Source: Alnus glutinosa
Taxonomy: Eukaryota > Streptophyta > Magnoliopsida > Fagales > Betulaceae
DNA length: 64,000 bases
NCBI RefSeq assembly: GCF_958979055.1
Contig: NC_084898.1
Span: 13,689,001 to 13,753,000 of the forward strand
Direction of reading: 5' to 3'
The notes beneath the pieces are model-generated. The model was given only the letters and a program-made list of their open reading frames with translations, was not told the DNA's origin and searched no databases. Below, in pieces: positions 10,901 to 22,900 of the stretch. Positions within the stretch are counted from its first letter, which is position 1, and each line of letters begins with the position of its first letter. The translations under genes and the position numbers were made by a program.

Positions 10901-13900
10901 CACAACAAATTTTAAAAAATAAAACAGCAACAGCATCAGAAAATTACCCTAGGGATGCCTAGGGCGTTACACGGGTGTAGTGCTCTTGATGCCTTTTAAA
11001 GAAGCTTGTTACCTGCACCAACTACTCCTAGGTATGCCTCTACTTTGTACCTGCATTCGAATTGATCAAGGCATTCATCTTAAGGGCCAGCATCTTGCCA
11101 CAAGAAGGACACACCTTGGCTTGCTGGAGTACATAGGAATCCTGAGGGCTAAGCCTTCTTGATTATCCGTGTGTTGCTTTAGGCTTTTGACTTGTGGACT
11201 CTTCCCATTGTAAAAGTTATAAACTTACACCCATCAGACACAAAACTATGGATCCCTGTGTGATGAGAGAAGTCAGATTGCCTTGCCAGCATGTATCATT
11301 TTGAGATTTAAAATTTGGCAAATTATTTGGGATAGAAGTAATAATATGCTACTACTTGCACTTTGTATCTTATTTTTTAACAGTATCTATTGATCTTTTA
11401 AATTTGGCAAAACTACTAATAACTTTGGCAGACTGGTGGTTGCATTGACATTTTTTAAGAATTGAACAAGTTGAGCATTAGAGATGTAAATTTGGTACAC
11501 ATTTATCAAGATTGAAATTAGGGAAGGGTAAATAACTAATAAAAGCAAGTACATCCAATTCAATGCAAATTAATTTAGGTTTTGCTCATTTAATGTTCTT
11601 AGAAGTTGAACTTGTGCTAAATGTCATCCAAGTAATGTCATTGACTCTTGTGAAAGATAGGTATGGTTGTAGTTTCAATAGCACAGTACTTGTAAGGGAA
11701 TAGATTTAGAGAAGAAAATCTAAAAAAGTTTTGGAAACACGTTATTAATGTGGGCATACTACATTCTATTCTGATCATGCTTCTTAAAACTGCATGATCA
11801 TTGAATCTTTTGGAGCTTTTATGTTGCATAACTAACCTTTTTAATTGTTATATCGGTCAACATTAAGAAGTAATGACCCTTTATAGTTGACCTAATCTCA
11901 AAAGTGGCCAGTGGGTTTTGGTGCGTCGAGGGAGGTGGTTGCTCAGGAGCAGGGCGATGAGTTATGGGATGGGGAGGATGACGATTTCCCTCTCCCTTTG
12001 GGTGTCTTTCCTCCTGATTGGGCTGTAGATTGGGAGTTGGAAAGTGATGAGGGCTTGGACCTGTCCTTGGCGATTTTGGATGCCATTGAAGAGAACTTCC
12101 ATCGGGGAGTTAAGGCCGTGCGCCCAAAGTCCAAGGGTAGGAGGGAAGTTTTGAATTTGGCAAGCTCCATCAACTACGGGGATTCTTGTGCTTCCTCCCG
12201 ACACAGGAAAGACAAGGTGCACATGGTGTAGGGCTGGGTGGGTTGATCAGGTTTTCTTGTGGGTTTTGAGGGTTTTGTTGGGTTGGGGTGCTTGTGGGGT
12301 TGGTTTGGGTGTTTGTTGGGAAATTCTTTGGGTTTTAGGGTTGTTCCTTGTGGGTTTGTTTGGTTTTTCTTTTTGTGGGTTGGTTTTGGTTGTTCTTGTG
12401 TATACTCCCGGTGTACTTAGGGGCGCCTTACGCTTTTTATAAAATTTTCGTACTTATCAAAAAAAAAAATTAATATGCACCGGTTGGGGCTCTTTGTAGA
12501 AATGTGTTTAATATGTTATATCTTTGGGTGTCGGCGCAGAGCCCGAGTAGTATATCGTTCGCTGATTTTTTACTTTCTTATTCGTTTATTTCCTCTGATT
12601 AGGGGCACTTTTGTATACTTCCTATGTATTAGGGTTGCGCCCCTCTGCGCTTTCTAAAGAATTTTTACTTATAAAAAAAAATTAATATGCACGATATGTA
12701 TCTCTCTGTAGTGCTTTCTCAAGGAAAGAAATGTTTTAGAACGTGAAAGCAAACTAAAGAGAAATGATTAGCTGAAGATGCTGGGAAATCACAGTGACTG
12801 ATCATATTACAGACTTGAAAATAAGTTTCAAAAGGTGTTAGCACACAAAATGTAATTACTGGTCATATTATAGACTTAAATACAAGTTTCAACTGTCATT
12901 AGCACACAAAATCTTGTTGATAGAGCAGCATACTTTCTTGTTGTGTTGGGAGAGTTTTTTGTTGTTTATTTTCATATAATTCTTAGGGAATTCATGCTAG
13001 TAGCTTATGAGTCAGATGCCTCTTCTCTCTCCTTCTTTCGAGCCTAGGCTTCTGTTGGCTATCGCTTAGTTTATATGTCCATCTTTTTCCTTAAACCAAA
13101 ATTATTGAATCAATTTTGGGTTTTTATCAAATTGCTCCATTGAGATTGTCCCTTTTATCAAATCAATCCTTTCATCCAATTCTGTATAGATGCTGTTAAT
13201 GTTTTTTTTATGGAACCTGTATAAAATTACAAATATACCATTTTCTAAAAGAAAGAGAGAAAAAAAATCAGGGGGTGGCTCAAAGGGGAGGCTGCAAGCC
13301 ACCCTTCTGAGGGGTTAGGGGGTGGTCATGGCCAGCCACCCCCTCACAGCCTATACTAGGTACAATTTTTAATTTTATACGAGTTCCATGAGAAAAATTG
13401 ACGAAATCTATACGGAATTGAGTGGAAGGATCGATTTGATAGTGGGGACAACTCATGGAGTTAAAATATAAAAATAGAAACGCAGGAAACGATTTGATAA
13501 AGGCCCAAAACTCGAGGAGTGATTTAGTAATTTTCCCTAATTCTTATGAAGAGATTGCGAATTTGATAAATAGTAAACTATAATCTACTATGAATTGAAT
13601 GCTTTGCCACAAAATTGTTTGTATGTATAATGTGATACCGGTGGTTGCTCCTGATATAAGCTTATTTTTGTGTTTTTTATGAAGTCTGGTTTGATCAAAG
13701 GAGCTGGCTTCCTCATATTAATATGAATTGTGCAAATATTGATGGTCGTTAATGTCTTGTGTGCTGATATTACATATGCTGGATAATCTGATGTGTGTTA
13801 TTGTACTACCGTAGAGTCCGCAAGATGCGGTGATACCTTTTCAGATTTTGGGTGGTGAAGCTCAGGTGGTTCAGGTATATGCATGATCATCCCAAAGTAT

Positions 13901-16900
13901 GCAATTTTATTTTCTTATTCCTCTGCTTTTGTATCTTTATCTCCTAAACATTTTAATTATGGTTTGCACATTTTCAGATAATGTTGAAGCCACAAGAAAA
14001 GGTTATTGCAAAACCTGGTAAGTTGCCCAGCATGGGTTTTCGATTTATGGTCAATTCCATTTAGTTGTTAGATTTTCAAAGAGAACTAACATCATCCTGT
14101 TAGCTTATCATTCTTTCTTTTTCTTTTCTAATTTCTTTCCTGCTTTTTTGATACTGTTAGCTTTTGTGTTGTAAAATTCTGTGTCAAAACCAAGTTGGTT
14201 GTAAGTCTAGGTTTGTTAGTTTAAGTCGGTACTTAAACTGGAATTCAGACATTTGGGTCAAAATTGAGGTTCAGAATGGCTTAGTTAGACTCTTGGTTGG
14301 TAGACGTTCGAATGAGGCACTTTCAAAAGCAATCAAGTTTCAAAGGCAGAACCTACCAGTCGAACGGGTTGTCACACTGTGTCCGAACGGCATATGTCAA
14401 TACACCAAATGAAGTGATCCAAAAGCATTCATTCGGAGTGGTGTTCGCACATGGTTCAAACAGCAGCCTTTAGTGAATAAAATTGAGAATTCCATAATAG
14501 CCCGTTTGGAGTAACGGTCGGTGTTTGGTTGAATGGCAGAAGATCAAAGATGTCACAATTTTGCTCGGTTGGAACTCACGGTTGGACACTATACGAATGG
14601 GGGAAGGATCACAACTGGTGGAATTGTTCGGTCAAATGTGCGGTTGGACTAAGTCCAAACGCCATCAACTGTGAATCTGTGAAACCCTAGCCGCGTCCGA
14701 ATGAGATATTTATCCATTCGAACGCAGCCTTCCAAAATTTATTTTTTCGGTATCCAACTTTGTTTAAACCACACAATTTAAAAAAGAAAAAAAGAAAAAA
14801 AAGAAGAAAACAACAACAACAACAACAACAAAAAACAACAAAAACAACAACTACAACAACAACAAAACCTTCGGCCATCAGAGTTCTGAGATGCAAGAGG
14901 AAGCTTGATAGAAGATTGGCTAGAGTTTTGGGCGGTAGAGAAAAATTGGTCGTTTGTTGGGGGTATGATTCAAGTTTTGCTGCAAAGGTTTTGGTAGTAT
15001 AACTAATTATAATTAATCTTCTATATTGGATAAATTTTCTAGGTTTGGTAGCTACATAATGGTTTTACTTTTAAAGAGTTCTTCAAAAGGTTTTCACTTT
15101 GTCACCAAAATCCATTGTGTGTGGTGAAATTTTAATTGGCATCAGAGCGAGGTTTACTTTATTAGGATTAACCCCTTGAGTGTGATCCTTGATACCAGTT
15201 GTCAATGGATAAGCCGCTATCCCTTAGTATTTTTCCCTATTTTGATGGGAGCAATTACGTTTAATGGAAGGTATGCATGAGAGTGTTCCTAAAAGCCTTA
15301 GATGAACACGATTGGGCCTCTTTAGTAAAGGGCTGGAAAAGGACATCTATTGCCATTAACGTGTGGTTGAAGGAGGAATTAAATGAGTGTAACTAGAATA
15401 GCAAGGGATTGAATTACATATTCATTGCTGTTTTACCTGAATAGTTCAAACAAATGTGTGAAACTGCTAAAGAGGGACGGGACATTCTTGAAGTCACTCA
15501 GAAAGGTACTAAAATTGTTAAAAATTCTAAACTTCAATTGTTGACTTCTAAATTTGAAGAGATAAAAAATTCTAAACTTCAATTGCTGACTTCTAAACAA
15601 ATGAGTTCTATGCCAAATTAAATGATATTGTGAACTCAAGTTTCAACCTAGGAGAGAAGATACTTGAAACTAGGATTATGAGAAAAATCATGAGGTCTTT
15701 GCCCCAAAAACTTAAGACCTAAGGTCATTACTATGCTATCAAAGAAAGCGAGGACCTTGACACCGTCAAAGTTTAGGAGCTTGTGGGTTCTCTTCAAACT
15801 TATGAGCTCTTATTACCTCAACCCAAGAAGAACAAGTCTATTGTCTTAAAAACAGTGTGGGAAGAGGCCGATGACTCCATCGATGAGGAATCATTGATTT
15901 ATGAGGACTTGGCATTGTTTGCCAAGAGATTCAGTAAACTTTTCAGACCTAGGAGAGGTAAGTCAAAGAATAAGTTTTCTAAGGCTGCTGAGAAATCCAA
16001 GGGTGATTCCAATGGAGCCTCCCAAGGAAAAAGGGACAATGATAAAAAGGACAAGAACCCTCAAGGCATCAAGTGCCATGAATGTTCAGGTGAGTCATCT
16101 CTGGGTGATTCTAATGATGAGGACGATCTGCAAGTTGCCTATAATAAGCTTTTGGAAGAATGCATTAAACTGAAAAAATTGAACAAAAATACTTTTAAAA
16201 AGTTTAATGAAGTTGAATTGGAAAAGGAGAACTTGCTTGCAAAGTTGGATGATTCACATGCTGTGGTTGACAAATTGAAACTTGAGATTGCTATGCTTAA
16301 CGAACAAAACAAGTCACTTGAAAATGACCTTAAGGATTCTAAGGATCACTTGAAAAGAATTCTCTAGTGATAAGCTTGATAAGATGTTGAATGTTCAAAA
16401 GCTTCATTGTGATAAATCTAGCTTGGGTTATGTTGATAATTTTTCTTCTTTGCTTTCTACTTCTAATGAAAAATCTGATGCTAAAGGTAAAGTTGTTTTT
16501 GTTCCTGTTGTGGTTGATAAAGGTAAGAAGGTTGCTTGTGATAATGGTGTGTCAAAGCCTAAGTCTTTTCCCTCTCCTAGGAGATAGCCTACGCCTAGGT
16601 TTGTTCCCACTTGCCACCATTGTAGTAAGGTTGGTCACATCCGACCAAAGTGTTTTTTGTTAAGACCCTGTGAGCATAATCATAAGGGGTTGTTCAAGAT
16701 GATGAGGACTGTATTGGCAAAGTTAGATGAGTTGAACAAACATAGGGTTCAAAGTCAAAAGTCTCCTCCCAGTGTCAAGAAATTGTGGGTTAGAAAAGTT
16801 GACCACACTCACCCTTTGAAGAAGGGTGGTGGTAGTCCTACCTAGATTTAGGTAGTTTCATTGTGTGTCTAGGAGCGCATTTGGTGTCATATCTATCATC

Positions 16901-19900
16901 CTAGGGCATGCAATTGCATCTTGCATATCTCATTGTGCATTGTGTTTTGTTTGAAATTTTCTGCACTGCATTAGCCTATGTATTGATTTGATTGATTTTT
17001 TGTGTTTTAAGTTTTTTTTTTTATTATTTATTATTTAATAATAATAAGAAGAAAAAAATGAGGGGTCCTACTTTGGCGATTTCATTTTTGGATACATCTT
17101 ATTCTCATTTGTGCTTAATCATGAAGTTCACTTTGTGTGACTTTTGCATGAGGTTTAAATTTTATGATGGATTATGGCTTTATGTGCATAAATAGTGTGG
17201 AATGCTTAGACTATGCTTGGTAATTTTGCGTGCCAATCTGCATTTTTTGGTGTGTTAGAGAGGAAAGAAATCTTAAGTGTTTCAAGGATTTGAAGAGTTC
17301 CATGGAAAATATTTTAGCTTCGTTTTTTCATACTCTGTATCTTTGGACGGTGGTTTTTTTGTCCCCACTGTTGATTAATTTTGTCGAATCCCTTGTCCGT
17401 TTTTCTATTCCTAGTTAGGTGTTTCCTTTTGTATACTTCCAGTGTATTTAAGGGCGCCTTAAGCTTTCAATAAGACTAAATTTACTTGTCAAAATTTTTT
17501 TTTGCACATTTTAACTTCCACAAATTGAGTTTGACCGCATGTGTGAGTTATCGGTTGGCAATCATTTGTGGGTGTAAGACATTTTCACGGACCAAATTGA
17601 CCTTAAACTAGTTGAATCTAGGGCTTAATTACTTTTATATATCTCACTCTAATTTCTATGGCATTGGTGTACTATAGAAAAAACCAATGTTCCTAGCTAT
17701 GGCAAGATGTGGACATTGCACATTTCATGATTGAAGCTAGTGTCCTTATAGAAAAAGGTATTGTTGACTCACTACGGAAAAAGGTGAACAATTCAAATGA
17801 ACTAGGATACAATTTAGCGCTAAGTGTTAGAGTGAGTGATTGTACGAGTGTTCCTAGGCCCTAGTGATTGGGTTTGACTTTTGTTTTTTGAATCATGTTT
17901 GCCTTCCACTTGTGGTTTCATATTAAAGCTTGACCTCCTCACAAAATTAAGGTCTTAAGCTTACCTGTTGGAAATTATTCACACACAACATGCAAGCATT
18001 GTTTAAAGATTATACACTATCATTGCCTTAGTTGTGTGACTTCAAATCCATCAATTTTTGAACTCTTCATGCCTTTGATACACATTTTGGACATATTGCA
18101 AGATTTAAATTTTATTGAGTGTCAAATGTAATTTGATGTTTCTCATGATGGGAAAATTATTTTAATAATTCATTAAAGGGGAGAAATGCCTTATGTCTTT
18201 TGCAAATGTTTTTTGAAAAATTGCATATTGGTTTTCACAACACGGCGTCTGGACGGCCAATAAAGCTCGTCCGAATGAGAGGCGAAGGGTTGCACTTATT
18301 AGGCCTTTTTAAACGGCCCGATCGGACTCACTCTCTTTCTATCCCCTACTTTTTCCCATTTGCACCGACCCGTTTTGGGCTCCTCACCAAATAAAGATTT
18401 TCTGTCTTTCCTACAATTTCTCATCTCGAAATCAGTTTGCATCCAAGTTCCTCATACCCATCTATCAAGGAAAATCTCTTTCCATTGTCTCTCGAGACAT
18501 TTTCAGGTTCTTTATGTTGAATTGAGAGTGCGTTGGGTGTTCATGAGTTTTTTATTTTCCTTGGTTGTTTTGCATTTTGCTTTATTAAAATTTTTGGGTT
18601 GTTTGTATCTTAAATTTCACTCTTTTTCCATTGCACACAAGGTGCTTGATAAAATGCTCCACTGACCGTTTTTAACTTCTCTTGGCAAGTTTTATCCAGA
18701 CTTGAATTGGTTTTACTCTCTACTTGTCTTGGAGCATTTTGTTGAGTCCGTATCCAATCCATTCATGCTTGTTTTCATTTAGGTCTCATTCGACTTGTCT
18801 TTTGACATTCTATAAGGTAGGCATTGCATGTATTGTGTCCATTGCATTTAGTGCACTTGTCTTTCACTTGGAATGTGTTTCTGTGCACTATCTATTGATT
18901 GATGGAATACACATGTCCTTGTAATCTCAGTTCTTTAACTTGGTCACACTTGTCTTCGTTCACTTAGATGCATTGGTTTGGTTGAGTAGTCACCTAGGGC
19001 CACACACTTAGAACTAGTTGTGCGACTAGGTGTGTGTCATAGGCACATAGGATACTCAATGTGTATCACCCATTGGATCATTGGTTGTTTGTCAAGTGCA
19101 TGGGTGTTTGAACTGTTTCGATGTTGGTGGAACAGGTATCATGGCTGACAGCTCACAAAGGAAACATTCCCGTAACAATTCCAGATTCGGAAGTCTTGCT
19201 ACAGAGAAAATCTTTTATGTACGCTTTCAGGATCACACCATCTTGGCAAAGCAAGGGGTAAAAACTTTCTAACCTTACTGACCAATTTGTGTTTATACAT
19301 CACATCTTTGAGTCTTGAGGTTGGAAATCTTCGATATCCGATCCCGCCTCTCCTCCTGTGGAGCTGGTTCAAGAATTCTGCTCAAACATCCACGACATCC
19401 AGGAGGATTCTTTTTCTGTTTATGTTCGGAATATCACTTTCAGGGTCACCCCTTCCTTTATATCTCTGGTGCTTGGTGTTCCTTTGGAACGCAATCCAGG
19501 CTATCCTTTACCCAATGATACGCTCCCTACGAAGCGCATTATGATGTAGAGGTTTGTTGATCTTGACCATCCTACATGGCCTGATCGTGAGTCAGTTGTC
19601 TTGATCAGTGATTTTACTCCTACCAAGAGGTTATTGAGGAGGATCATGACCTCAAATCTTTGGCCTGTCTATCACCACTCTTGACTTTGGAGTTGAAAAG
19701 GCTCGGTTTCTGTATGCCTTGATCGATGATAGCCCCATTGATCTCTGTAGTCATGCCATTAGGGTCATTCTTGATAATTTCCATGCTGCCAAAAATACTT
19801 CTCTTCCTTTTGGTGGACTCGTCACATGCCTTGCGATTCACAAATGCGTTTCCCTTTCCAAAAATGAGACTACTCAAAAGCCCATGTCTGTCTTTTCTCA

Positions 19901-22900
19901 CCGTATTGTTCAGAAAAGTCTTGCCCAAGTCTCTCCAAAGCCATTTCACTGTATTGATCCAGCTGCCGCAGCCATTCCTAGAGGAGATTCAGAGACTGCT
20001 GTAGATGCTGCTACTCAGGATGGACTTTCTTCATCGGGATCCTCAGTTCCTTAATCTGCTCTGATGGGGTAGTTTGGTACTGTCCTTCAGCATTTTGACC
20101 AATTTGGTCAGCAGACAACTGAATTTGGTCAGCAGTTGGGTTGAGTAGATGCGAGGTTAGATGGAGTTGATGCTATGGATACTCGCTTGGCTTAGATGCA
20201 GAGTGATTATGTCCACAATCATGTGAGGCTGGTGCAGATTGAGCTTGATATTAAATCCACTCTTGAGTGCTTGGATGATGAGGATGGGGCTGATTGAGTA
20301 GTTATTGTCGTTGCTGTCTATTTTTTCTCCCTTTGTCATTTCGCAACAAAAAGGGAGAGTAGATAAGTGAATTTTGGCTGGATTTTGGATGTATTTTGGT
20401 TGAATATGGATATTTTATGTATATATTTTGTTGCTAAGATTTTATTGTGCTGCTTGGTGATCATTTTATTATAATTAATATCTGTTCAAATATGTTTTTA
20501 TTATTACCTGTTCAAATTGCATTTAATGTGTGTGTGCGTGTGTATGTTTCAGGAGAGACGGGTTCTTTCATCCATTGAATTAAGTCTAGCCTAGTTAAGT
20601 TGTTTTAATAGGGTAGCTTGTAATTCGTTGGAATTTTTTTTTGAGTTGTGATTCATGTAAGTTTTGTCACAAAATTACCAAAGGGAAAGTTTGTTAGTTT
20701 TTATGTTGGCAAATTCTATATCAAAATCAAGTTGGTTGTAAGTCTAGGTTTGTTAGGTTAAGTTGGTACATTAACTGGAATTCAGAAACTTGGTCAAAAT
20801 TGAGGGTCAGAATGGCTCAGTCGGAGTTCTGGTTGGTAGACATTCGAACGAGGCACTTTCAAAAGCAATTAAGTTTCAAAGGCAAAATCTACCAGTTAAA
20901 CTGGTAGTCACATCGTGTCCGAATGGCATATGTCAATACACAAAATGAAGTGATCCAAAAGCATTCGTTTGAAGTGGCTATTGGATCAGAATCCTATTCG
21001 GCTAAAGATAATGCTATAGACTTGAATAAGGATTCTGATCAAGCTTTAGAGTTAAACAAAGACTCTTCTAGTTAGAACAGTCGGTGGTTGGTCGAACAGA
21101 AGAAGATCAAAGATGTCATGGTTTTGCTTAGTTGGAACTCACGGTCAGACACTGTCCGAACGGGATAAGGATCGCAACTGGCAGAATTGTCTGGTTGAAT
21201 GCGTTGTTAGACCACAACAATGAATCTGTGAAACCCTAGGCATGCTAAACGAGAGATTTATCTATTCGAAATGCCGCCTTCCAAAAATGATGTTTTTTTT
21301 TTTTTTTTTTTAAGAATCCGACTTGCACTTAAACTCCTTACTTTCCGAGGGTCTATATAAGCCCCATAATGCATGATTTTCATAAGACCCTGAGGCCATT
21401 ATTTGGTGTTCTTAGAGAGCTTTTTACACCTTATGCATTCATTCTTAAACTTCTCCTTGATCTTTGTTTAAACCACACAATCACAAAAACAAAACTTTCA
21501 GCCATTGGTGTTTCGGGATGCAAGAGGATGAGTGATAGAAGATTGGCCATAGTTCTGGAGCTATTCCGGTAGAGTCAAACAGGTCGTTTGTTGGGGGTAC
21601 ATTTTAGGTTTTACTGCAAATGTTTTGTTAGTATAATTGATTGTAATTAATCGTATATAGTGGATAAGTTTCTTGAGTTTGGCTGCTTCGGAGTGATTTT
21701 ATTTTTTAAAAGTTCTTCAAAAGATTTTTCACTTTGTCACCAAAATCAGTGTTTGATTTATTTTAAGCTTTAGTTGATTTTGATGATATTGTGTGTGGTT
21801 TTTAATTTTAATTTGCTGATATTTGTTGTGCTTGAATCGAAAACATCTATTCACCCCCCTCTTAAGTGTTGTTTGGGTTCTTTTGATGGAATTTCAGATA
21901 CTAAAGTAGTCATAAGGAAGTTCTCTAAGTGATTTTATTAGTATGATGTTTGAGACTTAGTCAGTTCTTGATGCCAATTTGTTGTTGTTTGAAGTGCTGT
22001 TTTTTTATTTCAAAAACATAATATAGTGAAAGATTGGTTATGGGTATTAAAAGGTTGAGAGTGGAGACCATAATTTATTTGTCTTTTCAGTCATTTATAA
22101 TTTTTTTTCCTTGATGATGGATGACATGGATAATCTAATCCAGTGATGCTCTTTCATAATTGGTTTTGGCTGTTCATAGAGTTTTATACAATCTATTTTG
22201 TTACACCTGTGTGAGGAAAGCTATATTAGGGGCATGTCTGTCCATTTGAAAATAGGCATGCTAGGAACAATTTACCGACTAGAATGATTCTAATAACTAT
22301 GTTGTTTTCACTTGAGTTGTGGTTTGGCTTTGTTTACATTTTAGACATGTTTTAATTTGGAGCTGTTTGGTTGACATTAGAGCATTCCTAGCAGTCTCAC
22401 CAAAATAATTTTTTATCTATTTTGGTGAGGCAATTTGGTAAAAACACGCAAAAACCACTCTGAGCCTCATTACTATAACCAAAAATATTTGGTGAGTGAA
22501 CAGTACTCACTAACAATAGTGAGTACTGTTCACTTACCAAATCATTTCTCTCTCTTCGCCTTTTTTTTTTTTTTTTTTTTTTTTTCACACACAACTCTGT
22601 TTCGTTCTGCAATATTTTAGGCTAAAACTGTTTTTTTTTTTTTCTTAAACTACAATATATCCACACTTTAAACTAATAGTGCCATACAAATTTCTTGTTC
22701 GCATATTTCAATAGGTTTTGTGGAATTGAAGGGGCATATTTGGGTAGCATTTTATTTTTGATTATTTTTTAAAAACATGTTTGGGTAGGTTTTTTAAATT
22801 AAAATTCTACTAAAGTTTTATCAAACGTTTTTCAATTTTGTCTCAGGTTCTCTAAACCATTCAAACATAATTTTAAAAAACAAATATTCTCGGTATTCAC

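Larger units (their letters stand above)
8036..13814 (+). other. Intron 1 of the AIM24-like gene
   Basis: A 5.8-kb intron starting GTGTT and ending with the acceptor before 13815. It holds a MITE (10251-10840), two 3'-truncated-ORF LINE pieces (11906-12469 and 12481-12681) and a GGGGGTGGC-centred foldback (13092-13540). The remainder (8036-10250, 10844-11900, 12693-13090) is AT-rich with no gene or boundary that I can support. The stretch 9450-10200 has a more mixed composition and could be an old LTR fragment, but no ends are visible. Confidence 0.8.
14155..21897 (+). mobile_element. Ty1/copia-type LTR retroelement lacking pol, with gag and a plant-transposon-domain ORF
   Basis: Both LTRs start TGTTAG. 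The outer flanks are GATAC (14150-14154 and 21898-21902), a 5-bp target duplication. A methionine-initiator tRNA primer site lies just inside the 5' LTR and a purine tract (AAAGGGAAAG, 20680-20689) precedes the 3' LTR. The interior holds a broken gag (15205-16845), a LINE fragment near 17230-17500, non-coding spacer to 19080, and a broken ORF resembling the putative plant transposon protein domain (19141-20054). The space between gag and that ORF is too short for protease, integrase and reverse transcriptase, and none of their motifs is seen. It is a large non-autonomous derivative, inserted sense to the host gene. Confidence 0.88.

Noticed and set aside
12188..12442. 84-codon Gly/Val/Leu-rich frame
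   Set aside because: It is the GT-rich 3' UTR of a LINE read through.
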